Below, one piece after another: positions 44,827 through 52,297 of a DNA stretch of 64,000 nucleotides. The stretch comes from an uncultured Bacteroidaceae bacterium (GTDB lineage Bacteria > Bacteroidota > Bacteroidia > Bacteroidales > Bacteroidaceae), in contig CALUIR010000002.1 of NCBI GenBank assembly GCA_944320785.1, positions 149,482 through 213,481 on the forward strand. Direction: 5' to 3'. The position numbers and the translations under genes are program-made. Every line of letters begins with the position of its first letter. Position 1 is the stretch's first letter. The notes below the pieces were generated by a model. That model made no database searches and was not told where the DNA came from. It saw nothing but the letters and a program-made list of their open reading frames with translations.

Positions 44827-45771
44827 TCAGAGGTCGTATTCGTAAACGTCATACACCATGCCGCGCCCGCCGAAGTTTTCTTTCTGGAAGAGGAGGGATT
44901 CGTTGAGGTAGCGGCCCATGTCCTCGGTGGAGGAGCCGAAGTCGAACACCGGCACGTCGGCATATTCGCGGTTGATGAGCGTGTCGAACAGGAGGTCCAG
45001 TGCGCCCGCCGCCTTGCCTTCGGGGCTGGCAGAGATGTATTGGGTGTGGGCCACCCGTCCGGCCAGGTACATCACCGTTCCCCCCAGCGTTTTTTCCCCT
45101 TGGCAGGCCAAGTGCAGCCGGATGTTTTCCGGGAACCTCGCGGCCAGCAGCCGGATTTCCTCCAAGGTATGCACGGGCGCCACCCCGTATTTCTGCCTGA
45201 GGTTGGCTTCCAGTATCTCCCAGAATGCGGCGTAGTCGTCGCTCTGGCGGATGGTGACGGCGCGGGCCGTTGCCTTCCGGATGCCCGATTTGCGGGATTC
45301 GGCGAAGCGCGGCTTGCTTTCCTGGCACAGGGTGGACGAGAGGCTGCGCCCGATGAGGCGGGCGTTGGTCAGGCGGAACAGGGCATACAAATCCTCCTGC
45401 GACGGCATGCGGTGGTAGATGCACGGCAACGCCTTGTACACCACTTTGCGGATGCCCTCCGCCTTCAGGCATTCGTGGATGGCGCGGAAAGCGTCCATCA
45501 CGCCCGAAGCTGTCGTTTTTTCCGACATCACCAGCCCGCCGTAGGTCAAGCCTTGGTGGGAGTGCAGCGTGTCGCCCCGGCGGTTGGCGGGCAGCAACGC
45601 ATAGAGTTTCCCTTTGCGGTACACCATCAGCGAGTGGTCCCGGAAGCGGTCGGCGTGGTAGTCCATGTAGCCGCGCTTGAACAGGAACGTGGCGTTCCGC
45701 GCTTTTTCCACGAAGGCATCCCATTCCTCTTTCCGGGCTTCCGTGTAAGGTTCTATCCGATAATCGTCCAT
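44827..45771 (-). CDS. FemAB/GNAT-like acyltransferase
   Basis: A 314-residue protein that looks like a double-GNAT (FemAB/BioF2_like) enzyme. It has WDAFVEKARNATFLFKRGYM and LLPANRRGDTLHSHQGLTYGG in the first half and a second domain with EEIRLLAARFPENIRLHLAC, LGGTVMYLAGRVAHTQYISA and the C-terminal FDFGSSTEDMGRYLNESLLF. Relatives transfer amino acids or acyl groups to peptidoglycan, lipids or sugars; the substrate here is unknown. The start MDDYRIEPYTEARKEEWDAF at 45771 is supported by a minus-strand -7 box CAAAGATA at 45799-45806. Confidence 0.75.
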   Translation of the reverse strand: MDDYRIEPYTEARKEEWDAFVEKARNATFLFKRGYMDYHADRFRDHSLMVYRKGKLYALLPANRRGDTLHSHQGLTYGGLVMSEKTTASGVMDAFRAIHECLKAEGIRKVVYKALPCIYHRMPSQEDLYALFRLTNARLIGRSLSSTLCQESKPRFAESRKSGIRKATARAVTIRQSDDYAAFWEILEANLRQKYGVAPVHTLEEIRLLAARFPENIRLHLACQGEKTLGGTVMYLAGRVAHTQYISASPEGKAAGALDLLFDTLINREYADVPVFDFGSSTEDMGRYLNESLLFQKENFGGRGMVYDVYEYDL

Positions 45772-45943
45772 TTTCGGTGCGTTTAGTCTTGCAGGCTGCA
45801 AAGATAGTGGAAACCTTGTTACTTTGTTCCCTATGATAAGGCCTTTTCCAGCCTGAAAAATGCGAAGTGTTTTTCCGGCTGGTTGCAAATCTGCCGGGAC
45901 TGGATCTTGGAATCTGGAATCTGAATGCTGGAATCTTCTCGTC

Positions 45944-45992
45944 AACTTGTTAACAAGTTTCCTTGTCAACTCTGAGAAATTTCTTACTTTTG
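45944..45992 (+). promoter_or_regulatory. Promoter with 16-bp palindrome before the TPR regulator
   Basis: AACTTGTTAACAAGTT (45944-45959) is a perfect palindrome immediately upstream of CTTG (45962-45965), with TACTTTTG (45985-45992) as -7 box. The start codon at 45997 is only 4 nt after the -7 box, so transcription probably begins at or within the first codon. Upstream (45908-45935) GGAATCT recurs three times. Confidence 0.6.
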
Positions 45993-45996
45993 CGCT

Positions 45997-47676
45997 ATGC
46001 ATTTTACGCAAAAACATATAAAGATCGCCGTTTCCGCCGTGCTGTTGCTGGCGGTGGCAGGGATAGTGTGCTGGCAGTTCGCCTATGCGCGTCCCCGCCG
46101 CTTGCTGGCGCGTGCCGAAGTGTTGATGCAGGCGCGTCCCGACAGCGCCTTGCACACGCTGCAACAATTGCGCCGCCCGCAGTGGCTCATGGGGGAGAAC
46201 GAAGCCCTCTATGCCCTGCTGATGACGCAGGCTTGCTACAAGAACGGCCTCCCCGTGGAGAACGACTCCCTCATCCGCATCGCCACGCGGCACTACGCCA
46301 CGGCGGGCGACCCCTTGCATTATGCATGGAGCCTGTTCTACGAAGGGAGAGTTTGCCATGACGCAAATGATTATCGGCAGGCATTGAACTGTTATCAGCA
46401 AGCAGGAGATGCGGCTTCGGAATGCAACGACCATAAGTTGTGCGACCTTCTTTATTTTTATTGGGGCGACCTCTTGCAAAAAGAAAAGCCTTACAGTGAA
46501 GCTATTGCCATGTTTAAAGAATCGTTGAGGCATGGCAGTCTGCTGAAAGACACCGCCAGCGTCATTTATACGCTCAACCGCATCACGTGGTGCCATATCT
46601 TGGACAAAGACTACGCGTCAGCCAAGCTGCGGGCGGGTGAAGCCATCTGCCTGTCGAAGCGGGCGCATGACGGCAACAAGCTTTCCACCGCTTACCAGAA
46701 CATGGGCGTGGCTTTGGAGCAGGAAGGCCGGTTGGCGGAAGCTTTGGCGTATGCCGACAGCGTGGCGGTTAAAAAAGACCATGCTGCATTGAAAACTGTT
46801 TATGCTTTGAAAAGCAGCATCTTTATAACGATGGGGCAGGCTGATTCTGCACGCTTTTATATTGATTTGGCTAAAGAGGTCGGACATTTGGATGGGATGT
46901 ACAATATTGCTGGCTACCATTATTATTTGTCAAAAGTGGAAGAACAGGAAGGCAATTACCCGGCGGCATTGGAATCCATGCGCCTCTATGCCGCCTATAA
47001 AGACACGATACAGGAAACCGAGAGGCGCAACCAACTGATGGCCTTGCAAAAGAAGTACGATTACGCGAAGATGCAGAACGAGAACAACCTTTTGAAGGCA
47101 AAAAACCAGCGGCAGGGCATCTTGTTATTGGCCTTTGCCGTTGCATTCGTAGTGATACTTTTTGCTATTTATTATTTATATAATGTGAGAAGCCGGAAGA
47201 AAGAGGCCATTCTCCGCGAGAAGGACCGGCAATTGGACGAAAGCCTCAGCCAATTGCAGCAGGCCGCCAGCGAGCTTGTCCTGCGCACGGAAAAGGAAAG
47301 CCGCTTGCAGGCGAAGGTGTTGGTGATGAACGATGCCCTCCGGCACATCAAGAAGGTAAACGGGATGGCCATCGCCGAGAAAGAAAAGAATGCCGGGAAT
47401 TTGAAACTGTCCGCCGCGCAGGTTGCGGATTTGATGGAAATCGTGGACCTTTGTTACGACAATTTCGTGAAACGGTTGCAAGAAAAGTTCCAGGTTTTGT
47501 CCGGTGACGACCTTTGCCTGTGCTGCCTGCTGAAGATAAACGTGAAGAACCGCGACGTTGCCATCTTGTTAGGCATGAGCGACGATGCCTTGAAGAAACG
47601 GAAGTACCGCATCAAGCATGAAAAACTGGGGCTTGAACAAGGCGTGTCCGTTGAAAGTTTCTTGGAAAGCTTTTGA
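45997..47676 (+). CDS. Membrane-anchored tetratricopeptide-repeat regulator with C-terminal helix-turn-helix
   Basis: A 559-residue protein of a Bacteroidetes-specific regulator type. One N-terminal membrane segment (IAVSAVLLLAVAGIVCWQFA) precedes a periplasmic TPR array (~35-370; ALNCYQQAGDAASECNDHKL and AYQNMGVALEQEGRLAEALA are clear units). A second membrane segment (GILLLAFAVAFVVILFAIYY, ~372-393) and a coiled coil (KDRQLDESLSQLQQAASEL) follow. The C-terminal DNA-binding-like domain is LCLCCLLKINVKNRDVAILL then MSDDALKKRKYRIKHEKLG. It likely senses a periplasmic signal and controls the downstream exported proteins (inference). Confidence 0.8.
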   Translation: MHFTQKHIKIAVSAVLLLAVAGIVCWQFAYARPRRLLARAEVLMQARPDSALHTLQQLRRPQWLMGENEALYALLMTQACYKNGLPVENDSLIRIATRHYATAGDPLHYAWSLFYEGRVCHDANDYRQALNCYQQAGDAASECNDHKLCDLLYFYWGDLLQKEKPYSEAIAMFKESLRHGSLLKDTASVIYTLNRITWCHILDKDYASAKLRAGEAICLSKRAHDGNKLSTAYQNMGVALEQEGRLAEALAYADSVAVKKDHAALKTVYALKSSIFITMGQADSARFYIDLAKEVGHLDGMYNIAGYHYYLSKVEEQEGNYPAALESMRLYAAYKDTIQETERRNQLMALQKKYDYAKMQNENNLLKAKNQRQGILLLAFAVAFVVILFAIYYLYNVRSRKKEAILREKDRQLDESLSQLQQAASELVLRTEKESRLQAKVLVMNDALRHIKKVNGMAIAEKEKNAGNLKLSAAQVADLMEIVDLCYDNFVKRLQEKFQVLSGDDLCLCCLLKINVKNRDVAILLGMSDDALKKRKYRIKHEKLGLEQGVSVESFLESF

Positions 47677-47838
47677 TGCTTTTTTCCTTTCGTAAGTGTA
47701 TAATTCTGGGGTTCGTGACCGAATGTCCCTTAAAATTTTTAACAATAATATGCATCAATCTGTTTCACAGTTGATTGCAATGCGTTAAAAGATGTATATG
47801 TCCCCCTCTTGTCCCCTGTTTTTCTTGGAGCAATCCCC

Positions 47839-47846
47839 TACATTTG
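47839..47846 (+). promoter_or_regulatory. -7 box before the DUF3244 gene
   Basis: TACATTTG, 46 nt before the start codon. No good -33 box is seen at the usual spacing, compatible with activation by the adjacent regulator. Confidence 0.4.
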
Positions 47847-47892
47847 CGGAAAACGAAATCGAAAACGAATTGTTTAATTTAAATTTGATGAC

Positions 47893-48255
47893 ATGAAAAA
47901 CAAACGAATGATTTTTTGCATGGCTTTGTTGCTTGCATCGGGAACTGGAATGGCAGATGATGTGATTCCGCTTGAATATAAGCATAAAAAAGATACTGGG
48001 AAAGAATTTGAAATCCCTGTGGACGTGGACATTGACCGCAGCCTGCTGGGCATCCATTTCAGGGAGCGGGTGAAGGATGTGAATGTTTCGGTGTCGGGAC
48101 CCGACGGAGTGGTTTACAACGAATGGTTCACCACGCCCGCTGCCCGCTCCGTGCAAGTGGACCTTTCCCCTTGCCAAGACGGGCGTTATGAAATCCTTTT
48201 CTTCGATGCCGATGGCAATGAGGCGGAAGGCTCTTTCTTGAAGGAAGAAGATTGA
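47893..48255 (+). CDS. DUF3244-type exported small protein
   Basis: A 120-residue protein with signal peptide (MIFCMALLLASGTGMADD) and a single Ig-like beta-sandwich (IPVDVDIDRSLLGIHFRERV, VNVSVSGPDGVVYNEWFTTP, VQVDLSPCQDGRYEILFFDA), the pattern I associate with DUF3244. Such proteins occur beside TPR regulators in Bacteroidetes. The function is unknown. It is transcribed in the same direction as the regulator and is followed by a long non-coding stretch with its own promoter. Confidence 0.75.
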   Translation: MKNKRMIFCMALLLASGTGMADDVIPLEYKHKKDTGKEFEIPVDVDIDRSLLGIHFRERVKDVNVSVSGPDGVVYNEWFTTPAARSVQVDLSPCQDGRYEILFFDADGNEAEGSFLKEED

Positions 48256-48375
48256 AAAACAAATCTTCCACAAAAGGAGAACAATTTTTCCACTTGCTAC
48301 GTTTTTGCTACGCTTTTCGATGGAAATGCCACGCATTTGTAACGCTTAAGGCCGGATTTGTAACGGGATAAACGC

Positions 48376-48406
48376 TTGCGGGAACAAAAAGTCCTTTTAT
48401 ATTTGT
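48376..48406 (+). promoter_or_regulatory. Promoter ahead of the candidate short peptide
   Basis: CTTG (48376-48379), 19 nt, TATATTTG (48399-48406). The predicted transcript covers the short open frame at 48492. The 48256-48375 interval is non-coding, with TTTGTAACG/TTTTGCTACG-like repeats. Confidence 0.55.
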
Positions 48407-48491
48407 GGCGCAGCATTGCGAGAAGAATTGAAAAATGCTTCCGAAGAATGTCTCAGGAAGCGAATGATTATAAACCAAAACAAATTGACTG

Positions 48492-48596
48492 ATGAAAGAT
48501 TTGTTTCATTTAGGGAAGAACAACTTCACCTTGTTAGGCTGCACCGCATTTGTCGGTTTGGCGTTGCAGCCGCGCCTTATATATGATAAGGTATAG
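48492..48596 (+). CDS. Candidate 34-residue peptide
   Basis: A short open frame, reading MKDLFHLGKNNFTLLGCTAF and then VGLALQPRLIYDKV. It has a hydrophobic centre flanked by charged ends, one cysteine, and a good promoter 85 nt upstream. It could be a secreted or membrane peptide, or a leader peptide, given the strong hairpin (48603-48649) that begins 7 nt after the stop. There is no family match in memory and no codon-usage test was possible, so it may be non-coding. Confidence 0.3.
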   Translation: MKDLFHLGKNNFTLLGCTAFVGLALQPRLIYDKV

Positions 48597-48602
48597 AAGC
48601 TG

Positions 48603-48689
48603 AACCGGCAGGAACATGGGAAAGTGCCTTTTCGCCCGTCCTGCCGATTGGAATCGTTACTTCTTGTAACATCAGCGATTGCAAAGGTA
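48603..48689. other. Two hairpins and an outward minus-strand -7 box
   Basis: AACCGGCAGGA (48603-48613) pairs with TCCTGCCGATT (48639-48649) with one mismatch, and GTTAC (48656-48660) with GTAAC (48666-48670). On the minus strand, TACCTTTG (48689-48682) is a perfect -7 box reading into these hairpins. This may be a terminator/attenuator region or a minus-strand small RNA; I cannot decide. Confidence 0.4.
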
Positions 48690-48747
48690 GCGGTTCTCAA
48701 AAGGAAAGGCTGCATTATTATCAGTTAAATTAATAAATAATTGCTTT

Positions 48748-49341
48748 ATGATTATGAAAAGAATGTTTTTCCCTTTCGTGGCATTGCTGATGTTTTTTTC
48801 AGCTTGCTCGCAAGACGATTTCCAAGCGGATATCATGCAGGTCAATACTGAATTGAAGCAGGATACGATATGGTTGGCTGAGTATAATCCCAATATGCCA
48901 ACAAGGAGTGTTGATGGGGCAGAACCTTATGCTGTTGTCACCTATTTGTCTTCAACAAGCAGGCAATATGAATTATATGGAATACCTGTGGTTGTGATGT
49001 CAAACTATCAGCAGGGATTTAGCAGTGGCGGAGAGAATTTGATTCCTGCGGGTTATTATATTTGCGATCGTTGGTTGATTAGTGCAAGAATGCCAACTCC
49101 AGTGGAAACGTTTAATTTCATACCAGATCTTTCTCAGGCTGGATGGTCAGGTCAAACGCCTGGTAATCCGCAAACGAGAGATATGTCTTATACGAAGGTA
49201 ACAGTTTCTGACAGGACTTATATGGATGTTAAGTCATTTTGTTATGAAGTAAAATCGGATATGGGAGGTGGTAGCAGCTATCCTCAGTATTTACCAATCA
49301 ACCCTAATGATGTGGTGTTGAGGTTTGTGCTTTCGTGGTGA
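48748..49341 (+). CDS. Lipoprotein of unknown function
   Basis: A 197-residue exported lipoprotein: MKRMFFPFVALLMFFSAC supplies the lipobox cysteine, followed by Ser-Gln-Asp-Asp, acidic residues like those used in Bacteroidetes for surface export. The mature part is rich in Tyr, Ser and Pro with no recognised domain (YGIPVVVMSNYQQGFSSGGE). ATG 48748 or 48754 could start it. Codon use is more AT-rich than the housekeeping genes. It lies 18 bp before the beta-barrel gene, so the two form an operon and may work together at the outer membrane. Confidence 0.7.
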   Translation: MIMKRMFFPFVALLMFFSACSQDDFQADIMQVNTELKQDTIWLAEYNPNMPTRSVDGAEPYAVVTYLSSTSRQYELYGIPVVVMSNYQQGFSSGGENLIPAGYYICDRWLISARMPTPVETFNFIPDLSQAGWSGQTPGNPQTRDMSYTKVTVSDRTYMDVKSFCYEVKSDMGGGSSYPQYLPINPNDVVLRFVLSW

Positions 49342-49359
49342 TTTGTTTATTGCAGAAAG

Positions 49360-49986
49360 ATGGACGCACTTAAGAAATCCTGTTTGTTTGTCATTTGTTT
49401 GTTGATAGCATCAGTTGGTGCGGCACAGACTGTCAAAGTGGAGAATGGCATTGCCTTTTCCGCTTTGACAGGAAATTTGTATGGTAAAAGAATCTTGTCT
49501 TACCAGTTTTCTATTGGAATGGATTATTGCGAAAGGAGATGGTTTGACCTCTCCAGCAATATAGGGCTTGTAAGTAAAGGCGGGTGTGAAGAGGTTCCAT
49601 ACATGGATGCATTTGGAGATTTGGTATCCATGGAATCCATTGACCTCCGTTTTCGTTATTTGACAATGAACACCTTGTTCCGTTTCAAATATGCGGAAGG
49701 CCGTTGGACGGTGTATGCAGGGGCAGGTCCTAATTTGGGTGTGAAATTGAATACACATTTCATTTGTTCTGATTCGGAATTGTCTCCTATTGCACAAGGA
49801 AATGGAGCGGATGTGATTTATGGGATGGATTGTGTTTGTGGGGGATATTACGAGTTGGGTAAATTTCAGTTTGGATTGAATTTCTGCTACCCTTGGACTT
49901 TTAATAAAGTTTATAAGAGTATTGCAGATGCATGGGTGCGTGACCGTACATTTTCTTTGGGTTTTGTGTTAGGGTATGCATTCTAA
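49360..49986 (+). CDS. Outer-membrane beta-barrel protein
   Basis: A 208-residue protein with signal peptide (MDALKKSCLFVICLLIASVGAAQ) and alternating amphipathic strands with aromatic girdles (FDLSSNIGLVSKGG, LRFRYLTMNTLFRFKYA, WTVYAGAGPNLGVKL). It ends in the aromatic-terminal strand RTFSLGFVLGYAF, typical of outer-membrane insertion. This fits the porin-like beta-barrel families of Bacteroidetes. The insertion sequence begins directly after its stop codon, so any natural downstream gene or terminator has been displaced. Confidence 0.75.
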   Translation: MDALKKSCLFVICLLIASVGAAQTVKVENGIAFSALTGNLYGKRILSYQFSIGMDYCERRWFDLSSNIGLVSKGGCEEVPYMDAFGDLVSMESIDLRFRYLTMNTLFRFKYAEGRWTVYAGAGPNLGVKLNTHFICSDSELSPIAQGNGADVIYGMDCVCGGYYELGKFQFGLNFCYPWTFNKVYKSIADAWVRDRTFSLGFVLGYAF

Positions 49987-51028
49987 AATTAACGTGAGTT
50001 CGATATAAATCAAAACATGGTAAGTTGCCCGTCTTTGACAAAACATATGTCAATGGCGGGCTTCTTTTCAAAGAAGCAGTATGCGGCAATGGCTGAGAGC
50101 GAATTGGCGATGAAGTTGTTGAAAGAACGGTGTCTGGAGTGTTCAATTTGTGCAATATTCTTCAACTCATCATTGACCGTTTCTATTAAAGCCCGTTTTC
50201 TCAACAGGATTTTCTCCGCTACGCTCATCAGGGAATTTTTCATGTTGTTCTTCACTTTGGTTATCAACTGTATGCCGTTAAGGAAAAGGTTCTCGAACAA
50301 AGCCTGCCCGATGTATCCTTTGTCCGCACAGAGCTTGCCCTTTATGTTCTTCAGGAACTTTTTCTGTTTCAACGGCTCACGGTCGTCCACATTTCCCGGC
50401 GTGAACACAAAATTGAGGATTTCCCCTTTGTCGTTGATGATCAGATGCAGTTTGAAGCCGAAGAACCATCCCATGGAACATTTCCCACGCTCCGCAAGCC
50501 CCTCAAAAGTCTTGTGAATCAATATGCGCTGGTTCCGGCATGCACGCAACGGGGTGGAATCCACAAAGCTGATGCCGGTACAAGTACCCGGCAAGACCTC
50601 CTTGATGAAAACGGTCAGCTGCAACAGGACTTCCTTCTCCAATTCCACAAAACGGTTATAGGACACACGCTTGGGAAAAAGGTGCGTCAGATGCTTGCAG
50701 ACATATTCATTGTAATAATGCTTGAAACATCGGAAACATCCAGAGTGGAACAGGATTAGGATGACCATGATTTCCGCATCGCTCATCCGGTTTGGTTTGT
50801 TCCGGTGTTTGTGGTTCTTGTCTTCAATCATATATTCACTCTGTGCTTTGGCAAATTCCTTGCAAAAATCATCTGCCATACAATAAATCTCCGTAACTTT
50901 AGCCTCTGAGAACATAGTGGTAATCGCTTAAATGTTATAATTGGACACTATAAATTTAATGCTTTTATCGCTATGTTCCTAATTTCCAAAGAAATAATTT
51001 CACTCTTTATATCGAACTCACGTTAATT
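49987..51028. mobile_element. Complete IS982-family insertion sequence
   Basis: About 1042 bp bounded by perfect 23-bp inverted repeats (49987-50009 and 51006-51028) and holding one transposase gene on the minus strand. No obvious target-site duplication is visible in the flanks. The left end begins immediately after the stop codon of the beta-barrel gene. Confidence 0.93.
50010..50915 (-). CDS. IS982-family transposase
   Basis: A 301-residue DDE transposase. The helical N-terminus (MADDFCKEFAKAQSEYMIED) is followed by RMSDAEIMVILILFHSGCFR and the IS982-typical NRFVELEKEVLL. The catalytic triad regions are ISFVDSTPLRACRNQRI (first Asp), KLCADKGYIGQALF (second Asp) and ALIETVNDELKNIAQIEHSR (Glu). 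The frame is intact, so the element may still be active. The gene reads in the opposite direction to the beta-barrel operon. Confidence 0.95.
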   Translation of the reverse strand: MFSEAKVTEIYCMADDFCKEFAKAQSEYMIEDKNHKHRNKPNRMSDAEIMVILILFHSGCFRCFKHYYNEYVCKHLTHLFPKRVSYNRFVELEKEVLLQLTVFIKEVLPGTCTGISFVDSTPLRACRNQRILIHKTFEGLAERGKCSMGWFFGFKLHLIINDKGEILNFVFTPGNVDDREPLKQKKFLKNIKGKLCADKGYIGQALFENLFLNGIQLITKVKNNMKNSLMSVAEKILLRKRALIETVNDELKNIAQIEHSRHRSFNNFIANSLSAIAAYCFFEKKPAIDICFVKDGQLTMF

Positions 51029-51061
51029 AAGAATACAGATACTTGCAAATACACACTCTCT

Positions 51062-51092
51062 GCCCTCCGCCGATGTGACATCGCCGGAGGGC
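51062..51092. terminator. Hairpin between the IS and the methyltransferase gene
   Basis: A 15-bp stem with one mismatch around GCCCTCCGCCGATGT and a one-base loop, 6 bp from the stop of the minus-strand gene. The U tract is poor on both strands, so it may act as a transcript-end stabiliser. Confidence 0.55.
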
Positions 51093-51097
51093 AACTC

Positions 51098-52285
51098 TTA
51101 TTGCGCCTTTTCGCATCGCAGCAATACCTTCCTTCCATCCCTCAGGGTGGTGGCCAGCAGATAGGTGGCGCCGCCTTCCTTCAGGCGGGTCTTTTTTCGG
51201 ATTTCATCGACAGAGAGGGGAAAGTTGCGGACAGAGATGTTGGCTTGGCTCAAATCGCGGAGTTGCGCCTTCAGTTCCTTCCCTTTGAACGGCAGTTGCG
51301 CCATGCAGATGAATGCCCTGCCGGGGAAATCCTTCCGCAGATTGTTGCCGGTGTAGAGGTGGCTGTTGGGGTGGAGTTTCTCCAAGCCGTAACGTTGCGC
51401 CACGCATTTGTAGGCACCGGCTTTCAGGAGGGCGGCGTTAGGCTCGTAAACGAACCGGCGCACTTCTTCCGCATAGGGGCAGTCGGCATCCTGTTCTTCT
51501 TCGCGGGTAAAGGAAAAGATGCCGGGTGGCTCCTCTTTTTCGATGTGTACGGCATGGATGCGTGTGGCCGCCTGCCAGCCGGGAGGGCGGAGCAGGGCCA
51601 GCAGTTCCTTGCATTCGTTGTTGACAGCCAATATGTGGATGTCGCTGACAGGCGACAGGCGGGACAGGACTTGCGACACGTCGAGCATGGGCGACAGTTT
51701 GGCAAGCGTTACGGAAGCTTTCCCGTGCAGCAAAGGAAGAATTGCCTCCAAGTCGGGGCGGCAGTCGGAGATGGCCACGGTTTTTCTGCCGTGCGTGTCG
51801 CGCCGGGAAGGGTCGATGAAGATGCAGTCGGCGTGCGGCATTTGCTTCAAGTAGTCTATGCCATTGCCATTGACGACCGTGATGTGGCGGAGGCCAAGGG
51901 CGTGGAAGTTGTGGTGAGCAAGGCCGCACAGGTGGGTTTGCTCCTCTATGTAGGTGGCTTGCGTGAAGCGTTGCGCCATGAACGCGCAGTCCACCCCGAA
52001 GCCTCCCGTCAGGTCTGCCAACGTGTCGCCCTGGACGAGGGAGGCTTTGTAGCGTGCCGTGGCTTCGGAGGAGCATTGCTCCAATGACAGGTGCGGGGGG
52101 TAGAGAATGTCCTCGCAGGCATGCCACGAGGGAATCTTGGCGGCGGCCAGTTGCCTTCCTGCGATTTGCTGCAGGGCGAAAGGCATGTCCACGCCGGGAT
52201 GCTTGCCGGCCTGCAAGGCCAGTTGCAGCACGTTGTCTTGCTGGTGTTCGCGGATGAAGCGTTGGGTTTCCGGCGGGATGTGCAT
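51098..52285 (-). CDS. Class I SAM-dependent methyltransferase with THUMP-like C-terminus
   Basis: A 395-residue protein. The central methyltransferase fold shows motif I DTLADLTGGFGVDCAFMAQR, motif II-type ATYIEEQTHLC and the acidic HADCIFIDPSRRD, which replaces the common NPPY. The C-terminal ~90 residues (GRAFICMAQLPFKGKELKAQ, LSQANISVRNFPLSVDEIRK) are the THUMP-like domain found at the end of this uncharacterised family. The substrate is unknown and is probably RNA. It is last in the parE-coaD-S41 operon, 12 bp after the protease. Confidence 0.85.
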   Translation of the reverse strand: MHIPPETQRFIREHQQDNVLQLALQAGKHPGVDMPFALQQIAGRQLAAAKIPSWHACEDILYPPHLSLEQCSSEATARYKASLVQGDTLADLTGGFGVDCAFMAQRFTQATYIEEQTHLCGLAHHNFHALGLRHITVVNGNGIDYLKQMPHADCIFIDPSRRDTHGRKTVAISDCRPDLEAILPLLHGKASVTLAKLSPMLDVSQVLSRLSPVSDIHILAVNNECKELLALLRPPGWQAATRIHAVHIEKEEPPGIFSFTREEEQDADCPYAEEVRRFVYEPNAALLKAGAYKCVAQRYGLEKLHPNSHLYTGNNLRKDFPGRAFICMAQLPFKGKELKAQLRDLSQANISVRNFPLSVDEIRKKTRLKEGGATYLLATTLRDGRKVLLRCEKAQ

Positions 52286-52297
52286 GGCGTTGGGCTT

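Noticed and set aside
45772-46596. Long N-terminal extension of the FemAB/GNAT-like gene on the minus strand
   Set aside because: It would run antisense through the start of the TPR regulator and through promoter DNA; family resemblance begins at 45771.
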